Below the pieces are notes generated by a model. The model made no database searches. It saw only the letters and a program-made list of their open reading frames with translations, and was not told the origin of the DNA. The position numbers and the translations under genes are program-made. A stretch of DNA of 38,434 bases from Ruminococcus sp. (lineage in GTDB: Bacteria; Bacillota; Clostridia; Oscillospirales; Ruminococcaceae). The stretch is taken from positions 1 to 38,434 of the forward strand of contig JAHABC010000019.1 of the NCBI GenBank assembly GCA_018376535.1, written 5' to 3'. This document shows, one piece after another, positions 16,476 to 23,181 of this stretch; the stretch's first letter is position 1; every line of letters begins with the position of its first letter.

Positions 16476-17420
16476 TCAATCGAAAAGTGTCATTTGAATA
16501 GGCTCATCATCTTGTGGCGGATAATATGAAGAAATATTACCATTCCAAGTATCATCAATAGGAATAGCTTTAAGTTTAATTAACTCTTGATTTCCTTTAT
16601 ATTCCAAATTATTCCAACAAAATACAGGAGTTATTTTATGTTTTAAACTATCAATAGCACCATTCCAAGTTCCACCTTTTTTGTAGTTTGAACGTACAAC
16701 GACCGTTCCAACAGATTGTGCATATATATAACGATTTCTCATCATAGCCGTTGCAGTAGTAAAGTCTAAATCTGGTTTGACTGAAGAAAATAATAGTAAA
16801 CTTCCATTTTGAATATTAAAAATAGTCTGTCTATCTTGAATTTTTTTTACCATAGAATCGGCAAGATATATAATAGCATTATTTCCGTTCTGTATAGAAG
16901 TTTGAACAGAAATGGTATCTACGCCCTTTGCACCACCTGATACTACTGCATATCCAAGAGAATTAATAGTAGAAGTAACTTTTTTAGTAAATATTATATC
17001 ATTACTGTTCACATTTCTTGAGCCTGTAAAACCTATACATTTTTGTTCAGCAAGTTTTAAGTTTCCAGTATAGTAAAATAGTGGAGGGCAACTTCTTCCT
17101 AGATTGGATTTAAGAGCTTTTGGATATGTTGCATCTGCACGGGTAACGATGGAAATTCCCATGTTTTTATACTTTTCCAATTCAAAAGTAAGACTTTCGT
17201 TCCTATTGAGCAAATATTGAATACGATTAATCTCTGTATTATCCATATTAAGACTTTTTAATTCACTATATGACATTCTTGCTAAATGATAAGGTTGTAA
17301 ATCTACTTGCCTTAATAATTCTGCTAATTTTGTCCATTCCGATGGTTTATATGACTTATACTTTAAATTTTCATCTAAACCACTGCACAACATAAGTATT
17401 ATTTCTGAATTTCTATTCAA
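16476..17420 (-). CDS. DprA/Smf-like SLOG-fold protein
   Basis: A 314-residue DprA-family protein. Residues 1-75 look like the helical N-terminal (SAM/HhH-like) region. Residues about 85-285 are the DprA Rossmann core, with GFTGSRN (131-136), SGGAKGVD (161-168), RNRYIYAQS (228-236) and KKGGTWNGA (247-255), matching the GSR, SGGA-GID and RN-I-GLS/SG--TA blocks. No C-terminal winged helix is visible. Canonical DprA loads RecA on incoming single-stranded DNA. Here the partner 62 bp upstream is a zinc-finger SDR rather than competence or topA genes, so an accessory (for example defence or toxin-antitoxin) role is a real alternative. The start is TTG 17420, 9 nt after AAGGAG. Confidence 0.85.
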   Translation of the reverse strand: MNRNSEIILMLCSGLDENLKYKSYKPSEWTKLAELLRQVDLQPYHLARMSYSELKSLNMDNTEINRIQYLLNRNESLTFELEKYKNMGISIVTRADATYPKALKSNLGRSCPPLFYYTGNLKLAEQKCIGFTGSRNVNSNDIIFTKKVTSTINSLGYAVVSGGAKGVDTISVQTSIQNGNNAIIYLADSMVKKIQDRQTIFNIQNGSLLLFSSVKPDLDFTTATAMMRNRYIYAQSVGTVVVRSNYKKGGTWNGAIDSLKHKITPVFCWNNLEYKGNQELIKLKAIPIDDTWNGNISSYYPPQDDEPIQMTLFD

Positions 17421-17482
17421 CTTTATTTCTCCTTATTTTGGAACTATCATTTCACAAAACTTTATAACTTATTTAGAATATA

Positions 17483-18583
17483 CTAATACGCAATTATTTT
17501 ATAATCTTTATATTGTGAACCTATATCTTTAATATTTAATTCATTGATATATAAATATATTGGATAGCATAATCTACAAGCACCATCGTCTAAGGTTAGA
17601 TACGGTTTAAAATTTTTATTATTGTCAAAATCTGCTGGAAATTGACTTGTAATCCACCCAGGGTCACAAGAATAGATATATATTCTATCTTTAGAATAAT
17701 CGTAAGCTAAAGAGTGAGTCATCATATTAAGAGAGGCTTTTGCCATATTAGTATGTATATGCCTTGATAGTTTTATTCCTTTATTGTAATCATTAAATCT
17801 TCCTTCAACTGAGGAAACGTTTATTATAAATTTGTTAAGATGTTCACTTTTTAACATTAAAGGTTTTAATCTAGTAGTTAAAAAGAATGGTGCTGTTACG
17901 TTGATTAATTGAACTTCTAACATTTCTTGAGGTGCAATATCTTCTGGTTTGGCAACCCATGAGTTATAATTAGATAGTTCTACATTTGGAACAGGTACAC
18001 ATTGAGTTAAAAGTTCTTTAGTTGGTGGAGTTATCGCAACTATGCTATTTTCTAAACTATTCGATGCTTCTAATTTTAATTGATTATCCAATTCAATTCT
18101 ATGTAGATAATATGTTGGTGATTTTCTAATAGTTTGTGCAGAATTATTTATTAAAATATCCAAACCATTAGGACAGTAACTTTCTATCTTTGAGATTAAG
18201 TCATCTAATAGATGTATTTGCATTAAATCGAAACCTATTATTTTAAGTCTATCCTTAAAAGATTGATAATCTGGTTCTTTTTTGTAATTTTCCATAGCAA
18301 TATGAGGAAATCTAGTAATTCCGATAACATTAGCACCATCACGAAGTAGACGTAATGCAGTAGCATATCCAATGCGAACCCTTGCACCAGTGATTAATGC
18401 AGTATACCCGTTTAAATCTGCGTGAACACTTCTCATATTTTGATTTAAAATCTTGCATGATGTACATATACCATAGTAGTCAATATTTCGTTCTTTGCAG
18501 ATTAAACATTTTTTCAAAAAAATCACGACCTTTCTATTGACAACGTTAGTTTTAAAATGTATAATGTTACTGGGATGGTTCAT
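17483..18583 (-). CDS. Short-chain dehydrogenase-like protein with N-terminal zinc finger
   Basis: A 366-residue protein. Residues 26-43 form a CxxC-x10-CxxC zinc finger like that at the N-terminus of ComF. An SDR Rossmann domain follows, with the nucleotide-binding motif TGARVRIGY (65-73), NNSAQ (146-150, replacing NNAG), Ser257/258 in NVSS, and HTNMAKASLNMMT (277-289). In that last motif Lys282 is kept, but the position of the catalytic Tyr (four before Lys) is Thr278. An insertion at about 155-220 enlarges the substrate region. HTNMAKA-type SDRs are known from eukaryotes and scattered bacteria, without an assigned reaction that I can name. The start is uncertain: ATG 18583 follows AGGAAGG by 10 nt, while TTG at 18517 (directly before KKC) follows AAAGG. 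It is followed by the dprA-like gene. Confidence 0.75.
   Translation of the reverse strand: MNHPSNIIHFKTNVVNRKVVIFLKKCLICKERNIDYYGICTSCKILNQNMRSVHADLNGYTALITGARVRIGYATALRLLRDGANVIGITRFPHIAMENYKKEPDYQSFKDRLKIIGFDLMQIHLLDDLISKIESYCPNGLDILINNSAQTIRKSPTYYLHRIELDNQLKLEASNSLENSIVAITPPTKELLTQCVPVPNVELSNYNSWVAKPEDIAPQEMLEVQLINVTAPFFLTTRLKPLMLKSEHLNKFIINVSSVEGRFNDYNKGIKLSRHIHTNMAKASLNMMTHSLAYDYSKDRIYIYSCDPGWITSQFPADFDNNKNFKPYLTLDDGACRLCYPIYLYINELNIKDIGSQYKDYKIIAY
18537..18565 (+). promoter_or_regulatory. Consensus promoter facing the candidate RNA
   Basis: TTGACA (18537-18542), exactly 17 nt, TATAAT (18560-18565): a perfect housekeeping promoter on the plus strand, lying inside the 5' end of the oppositely oriented SDR gene. 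The predicted start is about 18572. Confidence 0.7.
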
Positions 18584-18745
18584 GTTTAGAACGCCTTCCT
18601 GCCAAGAAGGAGAAATGAATTAACCTCATTCCCGAACACCATATTTCAATTAGTAGAAACCCTCTTTCTCTCGAAGAGGAAAATCCTACGTGCAATCCGT
18701 AGGTGGTGTTTTCTCAAGGAGCAGTCTTTTAAGACTGCTTTCTTG
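18572..18745 (+). ncRNA. Candidate structured non-coding RNA antisense to the SDR leader
   Basis: This is a transcript of about 170 nt, bounded by the perfect promoter at 18537 and an intrinsic terminator (AGCAGTCTT 18720-18728 with AAGACTGCT 18731-18739, then TTTCTTGCTTTT). In between are CCTTC/GAAGG (18594-18598, 18606-18610); a closing stem AACACC/GGTGTT (18635-18640, 18705-18710) around two hairpins, CCTCTT/AAGAGG (18661-18666, 18674-18679) and CCTACG/CGTAGG (18685-18690, 18698-18703). No open reading frame of note is present. It is complementary to the leader of the SDR-dprA message. The hairpin followed by TTCTCAAG also recalls IS200/IS605 right ends and their omega RNAs, so a transposon-derived element is an alternative. 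The strand assignment is inferred from the promoter and terminator. Confidence 0.5.
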
Positions 18746-19895
18746 CTTTTAGATACTTATAACACTCTATGGCAGAATGTTTTTCTGCTATAGATATAGC
18801 ATATTCTAACATTTTATCACTTAACCAACCATATTGATATGCACTTTCAAAGAAATCTACAATATCTAGTGTTATAAAAATATTGATAGTCTCTTTTAGA
18901 ATACTAGGATTAGTTATATAATTTACATATTTTTTTACTTCATTCCTTGAATAACTTAAACCTATACGATAGTATGAGTATAATATCTTTTGATATGTAG
19001 GTTTATCTTTAAAATAATCATCATACCTTTGTAGATTGAACACAATACGCCAATTATTACGAATATAATATTTTATATCGAACAGTTGATAAAATTCTTG
19101 AGAGTATCTTTCAATATCATCAAAATAGATTTTAAACTTCTTAAAAATATAGAAATTGTTCATATTACATTCACATTCTAATATATTTCCCATAAAATTA
19201 TCAAATTTAAGTTTATATAATCTATGATGTTTTACGTTGTAAAAAATATTTTCTACTAAAAAGCGTGTATTTGAAAGAGCATTATTTTCTAGAATAAGTG
19301 GAATATTCTTACCATTTACTATATGTTTTTTGTTATCTTTTATTTCATAGAATAGAATATTATATAGATTAAAACCATTTGAATATCTTTTTGAACATAT
19401 TTCTGTACATAGTTTAATCTTCTTGTAGGGTAGAACTAAATTAACAATAAAACCAAAAATAGCATGAGTTGCTATAATATCCACACTAAATGGAATGTAT
19501 ACACTCCTTAGCTTATTTATATTATTAAATCTTAATAGAACATTATTTAAGATAACAAACTCATCTTTACTGATATATGGAGTATTTACAAAAATATCTT
19601 TGCCAAAGTGTATAGTAGATAAATCTTTTTTGTTATGAGAAACTTCCTTTAGACATGAGCAATCCATAAAAGCGTTATCGCCTATGGATAGAATACTCTC
19701 AGGAAACACTACACTTTCAATAGATGTTCCTTTAAAAGAATTTTTTCCGATAGCTTTTACAGGTTTATTATCAATAGTATCTGGAATGAGTATATTTTTA
19801 TCAGTGCCATTGTATTTAGTTATTATACATCTTTTGCCATTAGTTTTGAAATAAAATCCTAATTGATTGGCTTGTTGCCAAGTATAATTAATCAT
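18729..19895 (-). CDS. Leucine-rich-repeat (BspA-type) protein, cytoplasmic
   Basis: The 388-residue product lacks a signal peptide. Residues about 25-110 contain LRR_5 (BspA-type) repeats such as VKAIGKNSFKGTSIESVVFP and ILSIGDNAFMDCSCLKEV. The rest (about 120-388) is Tyr-, Lys- and Asn-rich and mostly helical, with no family recognised. Start ATG 19895, 7 nt after GGAGGT; an ATG 15 bases earlier overlaps that ribosome-binding site. Its own promoter lies at 19918-19946. Its stop codon falls inside the terminator hairpin of the opposite-strand RNA. With no consensus promoter seen in front of the SDR gene, this transcript may also carry SDR and dprA. Confidence 0.8.
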   Translation of the reverse strand: MINYTWQQANQLGFYFKTNGKRCIITKYNGTDKNILIPDTIDNKPVKAIGKNSFKGTSIESVVFPESILSIGDNAFMDCSCLKEVSHNKKDLSTIHFGKDIFVNTPYISKDEFVILNNVLLRFNNINKLRSVYIPFSVDIIATHAIFGFIVNLVLPYKKIKLCTEICSKRYSNGFNLYNILFYEIKDNKKHIVNGKNIPLILENNALSNTRFLVENIFYNVKHHRLYKLKFDNFMGNILECECNMNNFYIFKKFKIYFDDIERYSQEFYQLFDIKYYIRNNWRIVFNLQRYDDYFKDKPTYQKILYSYYRIGLSYSRNEVKKYVNYITNPSILKETINIFITLDIVDFFESAYQYGWLSDKMLEYAISIAEKHSAIECYKYLKARKQS

Positions 19896-19917
19896 ATTAT
19901 CAACCTCCATTAGTCAT

Positions 19918-19946
19918 ATTATAATATATTTAGAGATATTTTTCAA
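19918..19946 (-). promoter_or_regulatory. Promoter of the LRR gene
   Basis: On the minus strand, TTGAAA (plus 19941-19946), 17 nt, TATAAT (plus 19918-19923), just ahead of the ribosome-binding site of the LRR gene. Confidence 0.65.
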
Positions 19947-19966
19947 TAAAATATCAAAAAATCTCC

Positions 19967-19995
19967 TTGATGGGTTGCATATTCTATGATATAAT
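19967..19995 (+). promoter_or_regulatory. Orphan plus-strand promoter
   Basis: TTGATG (19967-19972), 17 nt, TATAAT (19990-19995) with an extended -10 TG at 19987-19988. It points into 280 bp without an open reading frame, and its predicted transcript begins with the palindrome at 20009-20025. The rest of 20030-20180 shows nothing recognisable. Confidence 0.5.
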
Positions 19996-20004
19996 CCAAT
20001 TAAA

Positions 20005-20029
20005 AATTATTCTCCATTGGAGAATGAAA
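20005..20029. repeat. 25-bp palindromic repeat, copy 1
   Basis: The palindrome ATTCTCCATTGGAGAAT (20009-20025, 8-bp arms) with its flanks gives 25 bases identical to 31060-31084. Its core CCATTGG is the complement of the CCAATGG core in the two 27-bp hairpins at 6023 and 12182. Confidence 0.75.
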
Positions 20030-20201
20030 ATCCTAAGTTAAAATATTCTCCTTATAATTAATCTTATTTTGAATAAGCAATGAAATTATTTTTAAAATAA
20101 CAATTTAACATCATTAATAATCAATATAAACTTTGAACATGATATTTATCAAATTGTTATAATTTTCCAACTAATTAAAGTTTGACATGGTATACTCTTT
20201 A

Positions 20202-20230
20202 TTGACTGTGGCATATGCTTATGATATAAT
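20202..20230 (+). promoter_or_regulatory. Promoter of the alpha/beta hydrolase
   Basis: TTGACT (20202-20207), 17 nt, TATAAT (20225-20230), extended -10 TG at 20222-20223. It resembles the orphan promoter at 19967 in the spacer as well (GCATAT). Confidence 0.75.
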
Positions 20231-20274
20231 ATATCTGTTAAAATTTACAAATAATTTTTAAATCGAGGTATATT

Positions 20275-21204
20275 ATGAAAAAATTATCTTTTAACAATAA
20301 TAACGATGGATTTTATGGTACATACTATATAAATCCTAATGGTGCAGATAATGCTATAATAGGATTGTTTGGAGATGACCCTAATGATTTTATGGCAAAA
20401 TGTGGTGCAAAATGGTTGCATAAAAACGGCGTAAATGTTATGTGTATGTCACCTGATGTTAAAAATTATAGTCATGTGAACTATCCTTTGGAAAGAATAG
20501 AAACAGCTATAAAATGGCTCAAAAATAATGGAAACAAAAAGATAGGCATCATGGGAATGAGTACTGCTGGAATGGATTCGTTAGTAGCAGCTTCATACTT
20601 TCCCGATATCACATTGACTTTCGGACTTACTCCAAGTGATTTCGTATGGCAAGGTTTTGAACAAGGCAATAAAGATGGTTGCAAAGAATGGCCTATTCCG
20701 AATGCGTCCACTCTTTCGTGGAAAGGAGAACCTCTTGCGTATATGCCTTTCGTTTATGAACACCCTACATATTATCAAAAAATAAAGGAGGAAACTGAAG
20801 GTTCAGGGGATATAACACGCAGTACACATCTATTTATAGATTCCGAAAAAGCTAGAGAACATACTGAAGAAGAAATGATAAAAATCGAAAATATAAAAGG
20901 TTCACTTATTCTTATTGGAGCAGATGACGACAGCTTTTGGGAAGCAGGAAAATATGTTCGTCGTATGGATAAAAGGTTAAAAGAACGACCTCATAGTTGT
21001 GAATATGAGGCAATCACTTATAAACATGGAACTCATTTTGTATTACCTGAATCAATGCTTAGATTGGCACTTCCTATAGGACTTAAATTTGTGCTTAAGT
21101 TTATTTTCAAATCAGCAAAAGAGTATCCAAACGAATGCGAAGAAACAAGAAAGGATATCGACAGACGACTTTCAAAAGCTATCCAAAAATGGATTGCTGA
21201 ATAA
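20275..21204 (+). CDS. Alpha/beta hydrolase, BAAT/acyl-CoA thioesterase C-terminal type
   Basis: A 309-residue cytosolic alpha/beta hydrolase resembling the C-terminal catalytic domain of acyl-CoA thioesterases and bile acid-CoA:amino acid N-acyltransferases. The nucleophile elbow is GMSTAG with Ser96. The likely acid is in GADDDSFW (Asp217-219) and the likely base is His254 in YKHGTHFVLPE. Residues 130-205 form a lid-like insertion (WQGFEQGNKDGCKEW onwards). Members of this family act on thioesters or other esters; the substrate here cannot be told. GAGG lies 7 nt before ATG 20275. It is a single-gene unit with its own promoter, ending at the shared bidirectional terminator. Confidence 0.8.
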   Translation: MKKLSFNNNNDGFYGTYYINPNGADNAIIGLFGDDPNDFMAKCGAKWLHKNGVNVMCMSPDVKNYSHVNYPLERIETAIKWLKNNGNKKIGIMGMSTAGMDSLVAASYFPDITLTFGLTPSDFVWQGFEQGNKDGCKEWPIPNASTLSWKGEPLAYMPFVYEHPTYYQKIKEETEGSGDITRSTHLFIDSEKAREHTEEEMIKIENIKGSLILIGADDDSFWEAGKYVRRMDKRLKERPHSCEYEAITYKHGTHFVLPESMLRLALPIGLKFVLKFIFKSAKEYPNECEETRKDIDRRLSKAIQKWIAE

Positions 21205-21235
21205 AATCTTTCTTACAAATTTAAAATATAAAATA

Positions 21236-21271
21236 AAACTGACTTTTAGTTAAGATACTAAAAGTCAGTTT
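21236..21271. terminator. Bidirectional terminator
   Basis: 15-bp perfect stem AAACTGACTTTTAGT (21236-21250) with ACTAAAAGTCAGTTT (21257-21271), loop TAAGAT. It lies between the convergent hydrolase and permease genes, with T-rich sequence on both exits. Confidence 0.85.
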
Positions 21272-21276
21272 ATATA

Positions 21277-22689
21277 TCAAGCATTAGATTTTTTAGCTTT
21301 TTCCATTTCTTGTTTAGCTTCATGATATGTTGGGCTTTCCATAACCATTACTTGATGAACTCCACAACCTTTGAGCAAAGGCATCTTGAGTTTATACTTA
21401 ACCCAAAAGAACGCATATATAAACAATCCAATAAACAATACAAAGCATAGAATGTATATATTAAGTCTTTGAGTAGCATCAGTTGAGATGTTAAACATCA
21501 TGTATATTTGTAAAATAATGCCAACTATTTGGAATACTGGATAAAATGGTGTCTTAAACGAACGTGGAACGTTTTTCATCTTTTTTCTAAGTATGATTAC
21601 GTTTATATGTGATGTAATATATGAAAGCATCCAGAAAAGAGAACACGTTAAAGTTAAAAATGAAACTTGTTCACCTGTTGAAATGCCAGATGCCTCAATT
21701 AAGATGGTAAGAAATCCAAGGATAAGTATTACAAAGTAAGGAGCTCCTTTTTTGTTCTTCTTTTGGAAGAATGCAGGTAATAAGTTCATTTTAGCCATAC
21801 CACAACATATTTCCGATACCGAACATATAATTGAATTTTGTGTACTTACCGCAGCAAATATAGCAACTATAATCATCCAATATCTGCCCCACTTACCTAA
21901 CATGGATACTGCATATAAAACGTGTGGAGAAGCTGATGCTCCAAGTTCAGACCATTCGGTATAGTTTTTAAAGCCGAATATCATAATAATTTGAATTATT
22001 CCCATTATTGCAAGTGATAGAACCATACTCAATGGAACATTTTTCTTAGGATTTTTCATATCTTTTGCTAATGGAACGATAAACTCTGCTCCAATAAAGA
22101 ACCAAAAAGCAGTTGCAGTCAAAGGAAGTACATCGGATAGTTTAGAAGAAACTACTGCTGATTGTTCAACCTCTGTACCAGTTCCCAAGCCTAAAGCTCC
22201 CATTACACTTAGTATTATAAGCGAAATAACCATAAATGATGCTACTATTTCTTGTAACAATGTGGACATATTTACTCCCATTAGATTTACAATTATAAGA
22301 ATGATAGTAATTCCCACACTAAATACGGCTGGAGGTACAGCATCACCGACTATTTCATTCATAACGTTTGCGAACATTGCTCCTTCGGCAGGGGCAGCGA
22401 ATACATTACTTATTAGATATCCACCTACCATGGTAACTATTGTTATAAGTGGACCTAAACCTGCAAGTGTATACTGTGCAATTCCACCCGTTAGATTCGG
22501 CATAATAGCATTTAGTTCAGCTATAGATAGAACTGCCATCATATTAGCAATACAAGCTATTACTATTGCTATAACGAATGGTGTTCCGACTGCACTAGCA
22601 CCACTTGCCGATGATATAAAACAACTCGTTGCAATAAGCATTCCAACGCCAGTCGATACAGCACCAAACACTCCTATTTTTTTACTCAT
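21277..22689 (-). CDS. APC-superfamily amino acid/amine permease
   Basis: A 470-residue polytopic membrane permease with about 12 hydrophobic segments. The first segments (IGVFGAVSTGVGMLIATSCF) carry the Gly-rich unwound-helix pattern of the APC superfamily. It is the last gene of the nitrogen cluster, 20 bp after the PII gene, with GAGG before ATG 22689. Context suggests it imports the nitrogen compound degraded by the upstream enzymes, or a related amine or amino acid. Guanidine clusters more often carry ABC-type or small transporters, so the substrate is open. PII proteins commonly gate transporters next to which they are encoded, and the same may hold here. Confidence 0.85.
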   Translation of the reverse strand: MSKKIGVFGAVSTGVGMLIATSCFISSASGASAVGTPFVIAIVIACIANMMAVLSIAELNAIMPNLTGGIAQYTLAGLGPLITIVTMVGGYLISNVFAAPAEGAMFANVMNEIVGDAVPPAVFSVGITIILIIVNLMGVNMSTLLQEIVASFMVISLIILSVMGALGLGTGTEVEQSAVVSSKLSDVLPLTATAFWFFIGAEFIVPLAKDMKNPKKNVPLSMVLSLAIMGIIQIIMIFGFKNYTEWSELGASASPHVLYAVSMLGKWGRYWMIIVAIFAAVSTQNSIICSVSEICCGMAKMNLLPAFFQKKNKKGAPYFVILILGFLTILIEASGISTGEQVSFLTLTCSLFWMLSYITSHINVIILRKKMKNVPRSFKTPFYPVFQIVGIILQIYMMFNISTDATQRLNIYILCFVLFIGLFIYAFFWVKYKLKMPLLKGCGVHQVMVMESPTYHEAKQEMEKAKKSNA

Positions 22690-22709
22690 ATTATCAACCT
22701 CATTTTAGT

Positions 22710-23117
22710 TTAGTCAATAGTAGATGCTTTAAGAGCATCTGAACCTTCTTCACCAGTTCTTACTCGTATGATGTTTCTAACATCGGATACAAATATCTTA
22801 CCATCACCGATATGACCAGTATATAGTTCCAATTTAAGAAACTCTATAAGTTGGTCGACCTTATCAGTTTCGCAGATTATGGTTACTACACTTTTAGGTA
22901 GAAATCTCATAGTCAAACTTTCAGGGGATAGTTCATATTCGTACTCAGCCAAACCATGTTGAACTCCACAACCTATGACGTTGTTATAGATAGTTATACC
23001 AGTAACGCCCAATTTCAATAATTGTTTAACATTTTCGCCATTGCTTAACTTTCCGTAAAAATCGACTACTTTAGCAGTGCCACTCATTACCTCTACTCTT
23101 GAAAATTGTGATTCCAT
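22710..23117 (-). CDS. Nitrogen regulatory protein PII (GlnB/GlnK family)
   Basis: A 135-residue signal protein of the PII family. The C-terminal signatures are well kept: TGHIGDGKIFVSDV (100-113) and IIRVRTGEEG (117-126). So are GVTGIT (37-42) and FLPK (72-75). The T-loop region (49-72, GCGVQHGLAEYEYELSPES) differs from the GRQKG-Y form of GlnB, so canonical uridylylation at Tyr51 is doubtful. The N-terminus is longer than in GlnB. PII trimers bind ATP/ADP and 2-oxoglutarate and report nitrogen status to transporters or enzymes. Here the obvious partners are the APC permease and the carboxylase. An imperfect palindrome (GACAT/ATGTC inside GTGT/ACAC, 23145-23168) lies just upstream. Confidence 0.88.
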   Translation of the reverse strand: MESQFSRVEVMSGTAKVVDFYGKLSNGENVKQLLKLGVTGITIYNNVIGCGVQHGLAEYEYELSPESLTMRFLPKSVVTIICETDKVDQLIEFLKLELYTGHIGDGKIFVSDVRNIIRVRTGEEGSDALKASTID

Positions 23118-23181
23118 ACTACATTATCCTTTCATAGATAAAGCGTGTAAGACATTATGTCAGAACACACTTCATTGGGTT

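Noticed and set aside
16476..17420. Straightforward competence dprA
   Set aside because: No topA, xerC, rnhB or competence genes adjoin it, and no winged helix is seen at the C-terminus. The neighbour is a zinc-finger SDR, so the name is kept as DprA-like without a gene symbol.
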